In this document: positions 62,934 through 64,000 of the stretch, piece after piece
Numbering within the stretch: position 1 is the first letter of the stretch
Layout: the number at the start of each line of letters is the position of its first letter
NCBI RefSeq assembly: GCF_000955805.1
Contig: NZ_JYOA01000001.1
Location: 474,301-538,300 of the forward strand
DNA: 64,000 nt
DNA from: Pseudomonas sp. 21
Lineage (GTDB): Bacteria > Pseudomonadota > Gammaproteobacteria > Pseudomonadales > Pseudomonadaceae
Direction: 5' to 3'
Translations under genes and position numbers: made by a program
Notes under the pieces: generated by a model
Told to the model about the DNA's origin: nothing
Database searches by the model: none
What the model saw: the letters and a program-made list of their open reading frames with translations, nothing else

Positions 62934-64000
62934 TCAGACGTCGAGCAGCAGGCGAGCCGGATCTTCCAGCAGATCCTTCATGGTGACCAGGAAGCTTACC
63001 GCTTCCTTGCCATCGATCATGCGGTGATCGTAGGACAGCGCCAGGTACATCATCGGCAGGATCACGACCTGGCCGTTTACGGCCATCGGGCGCTCCTGGA
63101 TCTTGTGCATGCCGAGGATGGCGGTCTGCGGCGGGTTGACGATCGGAGTCGACAGCAGGGAACCGAATACGCCACCGTTGGAAATGGTGAAAGTACCACC
63201 GGTCATGTCTTCGATGGACAGCTTGCCGTCTTTGGCTTTCTTGCCGAAGGTGGCGATGCCGTTCTCGATCTCGGCCAGGCTCATGAACTCGGCGTTACGC
63301 AGGACCGGCACGACCAGACCGCGGTCGCTGGATACTGCCACACCGATGTCCTGGTAGCCGTGGTAGACGATATCGTTGCCGTCGATCGAGGCGTTGACGC
63401 CCGGGAAGCGCTTCAGGGCTTCGGTGGCGGCCTTGACGAAGAAAGACATGAAGCCCAGGCGAACGCCGTTGTGCTTCTTCTCGAACAGGTCCTTGTACTT
63501 GTTGCGCAGGTCCATGATCGGCTTCATGTTGACTTCGTTGAAGGTAGTCAGCATGGCCATGGAGGACTGGGCTTCGACCAGACGCTCGGCAACCTTGGCG
63601 CGCAGGCGGGTCATCGGAACGCGCTTCTCGACGCGGTCGCCAGCGGCGAACACCGGAGCAGCGGCAGCCGGGGCTGCAGCCTTGGCAGCCGGAGCGGCGG
63701 CCGGGGCATTCTTCTTGGCTTCAACGGCAGCTACGACGTCTTCCTTGGTCACGCGACCGCCCTTGCCGGTACCGGCCAGGCTGTTCGGGTCGATGCCGTT
63801 CTCTTCGGCCAGCTTGCGGGCGGCCGGCGAGAGGATGTTGTCGTCGCCAGCGGCGGCGGCCGGGGCAGCAGCGGCCGGAGCGGCAGCCGGAGCCGAGGCG
63901 GCAGCCGGAGCGGCAGCGGCAGCACCGCCTTCGCTCAGCTTGCCCAGCAGTTCGTTGGAGAGAACGGTGTCGCCTTCGTTCTTGACGATCTCAGCCAGGA
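62934..64000 (-). CDS. sucB: Dihydrolipoamide succinyltransferase SucB (E2), C-terminal part
   Basis: The gene runs off the right edge; about 355 codons are visible. They cover the end of the lipoyl domain ([20 protein letters not shown]), an Ala/Pro-rich linker, the E3-binding domain ([33 protein letters not shown]) and the whole catalytic domain ([19 protein letters not shown] to the active-site [15 protein letters not shown]). It transfers succinyl to CoA in the 2-oxoglutarate dehydrogenase complex. The real start lies outside the window. Confidence 0.97.
   Translation of the reverse strand, partial: LAEIVKNEGDTVLSNELLGKLSEGGAAAAAPAAASAPAAAPAAAAPAAAAGDDNILSPAARKLAEENGIDPNSLAGTGKGGRVTKEDVVAAVEAKKNAPAAAPAAKAAAPAAAAPVFAAGDRVEKRVPMTRLRAKVAERLVEAQSSMAMLTTFNEVNMKPIMDLRNKYKDLFEKKHNGVRLGFMSFFVKAATEALKRFPGVNASIDGNDIVYHGYQDIGVAVSSDRGLVVPVLRNAEFMSLAEIENGIATFGKKAKDGKLSIEDMTGGTFTISNGGVFGSLLSTPIVNPPQTAILGMHKIQERPMAVNGQVVILPMMYLALSYDHRMIDGKEAVSFLVTMKDLLEDPARLLLDV

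Overview
The window is high-GC chromosomal DNA from a Pseudomonas of the aeruginosa / nitroreducens / citronellolis kind. The evidence is the set of core genes (htpG; sucB-lpdG-sucC-sucD next to a BraB/BrnQ carrier; phnW/phnX with a divergent LysR gene; hemO), the protein sequences, and the many intergenic REP pairs built on GTAGGAGCGAGCTTGCTCG and GTAGGAGCGGACTCTGTCC. No tRNA, rRNA, IS element, prophage or CRISPR array was seen. Species placement is inference.

Left part (1-31 kb): the 5' end of pdxB; a MATE drug pump; an RhtA-type exporter divergent from an XRE-cupin regulator; a 670-bp non-coding stretch with REPs, a nine-copy GGCTTT repeat and a strongly folded element; a 2-aminoethylphosphonate (phosphonatase) locus phnW-phnX with its LysR gene, followed by a second LysR gene divergent from an organophosphate-antiporter-type MFS transporter; a haem-signalling locus (ECF sigma, FecR-type anti-sigma, a TonB receptor reduced to its N-terminal signalling domain plus its last strands, haem oxygenase hemO, DUF454); a run of single genes (HNH nuclease, luciferase-like oxidoreductase, arsC, DUF1543, TetR, DUF1615 lipoprotein, DMT exporter, AsnC); a DUF1302-DUF1329 envelope pair; DUF3859; pirin; a FucP/GluP-type sugar transporter; and a three-gene molybdenum hydroxylase operon (2Fe-2S subunit, Mo subunit with Tat signal, triheme cytochrome c).

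Middle part (31-39.4 kb): dienelactone hydrolase, DUF1877 and DUF4303 genes, htpG, a membrane protein with two PaaI-type thioesterases in one operon, a small Ala/Pro-rich lipoprotein and DUF599.

Right part: 39.6-57.3 kb is a compact catabolic cluster: three FAD aromatic hydroxylases, an Old Yellow Enzyme-type reductase, an ACMSD-like amidohydrolase, an SCP2-like small protein, a two-domain extradiol dioxygenase, a fumarylacetoacetase-family hydrolase, an acyl-CoA ligase, an exported metallo-beta-lactamase-fold lipoprotein, a second DUF1302-DUF1329 pair, and two TetR regulators. It looks like a hydroxylation / meta-cleavage / hydrolysis / CoA-activation route for a hydrophobic phenolic compound whose identity cannot be read from sequence. 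Nearly every transcription or translation start in it carries an AAnAAnAA motif, the Hfq/Crc catabolite-repression signature, and a matched pair of TTGAAC...GTTCAA palindromes flanks the central divergent promoter. The cluster sits between genes that lie only a few genes apart in P. aeruginosa PAO1 (htpG and braB), so it is probably an insertion. After it come braB/brnQ and the TCA genes sucD, sucC, lpdG and the 3' part of sucB at the window edge.
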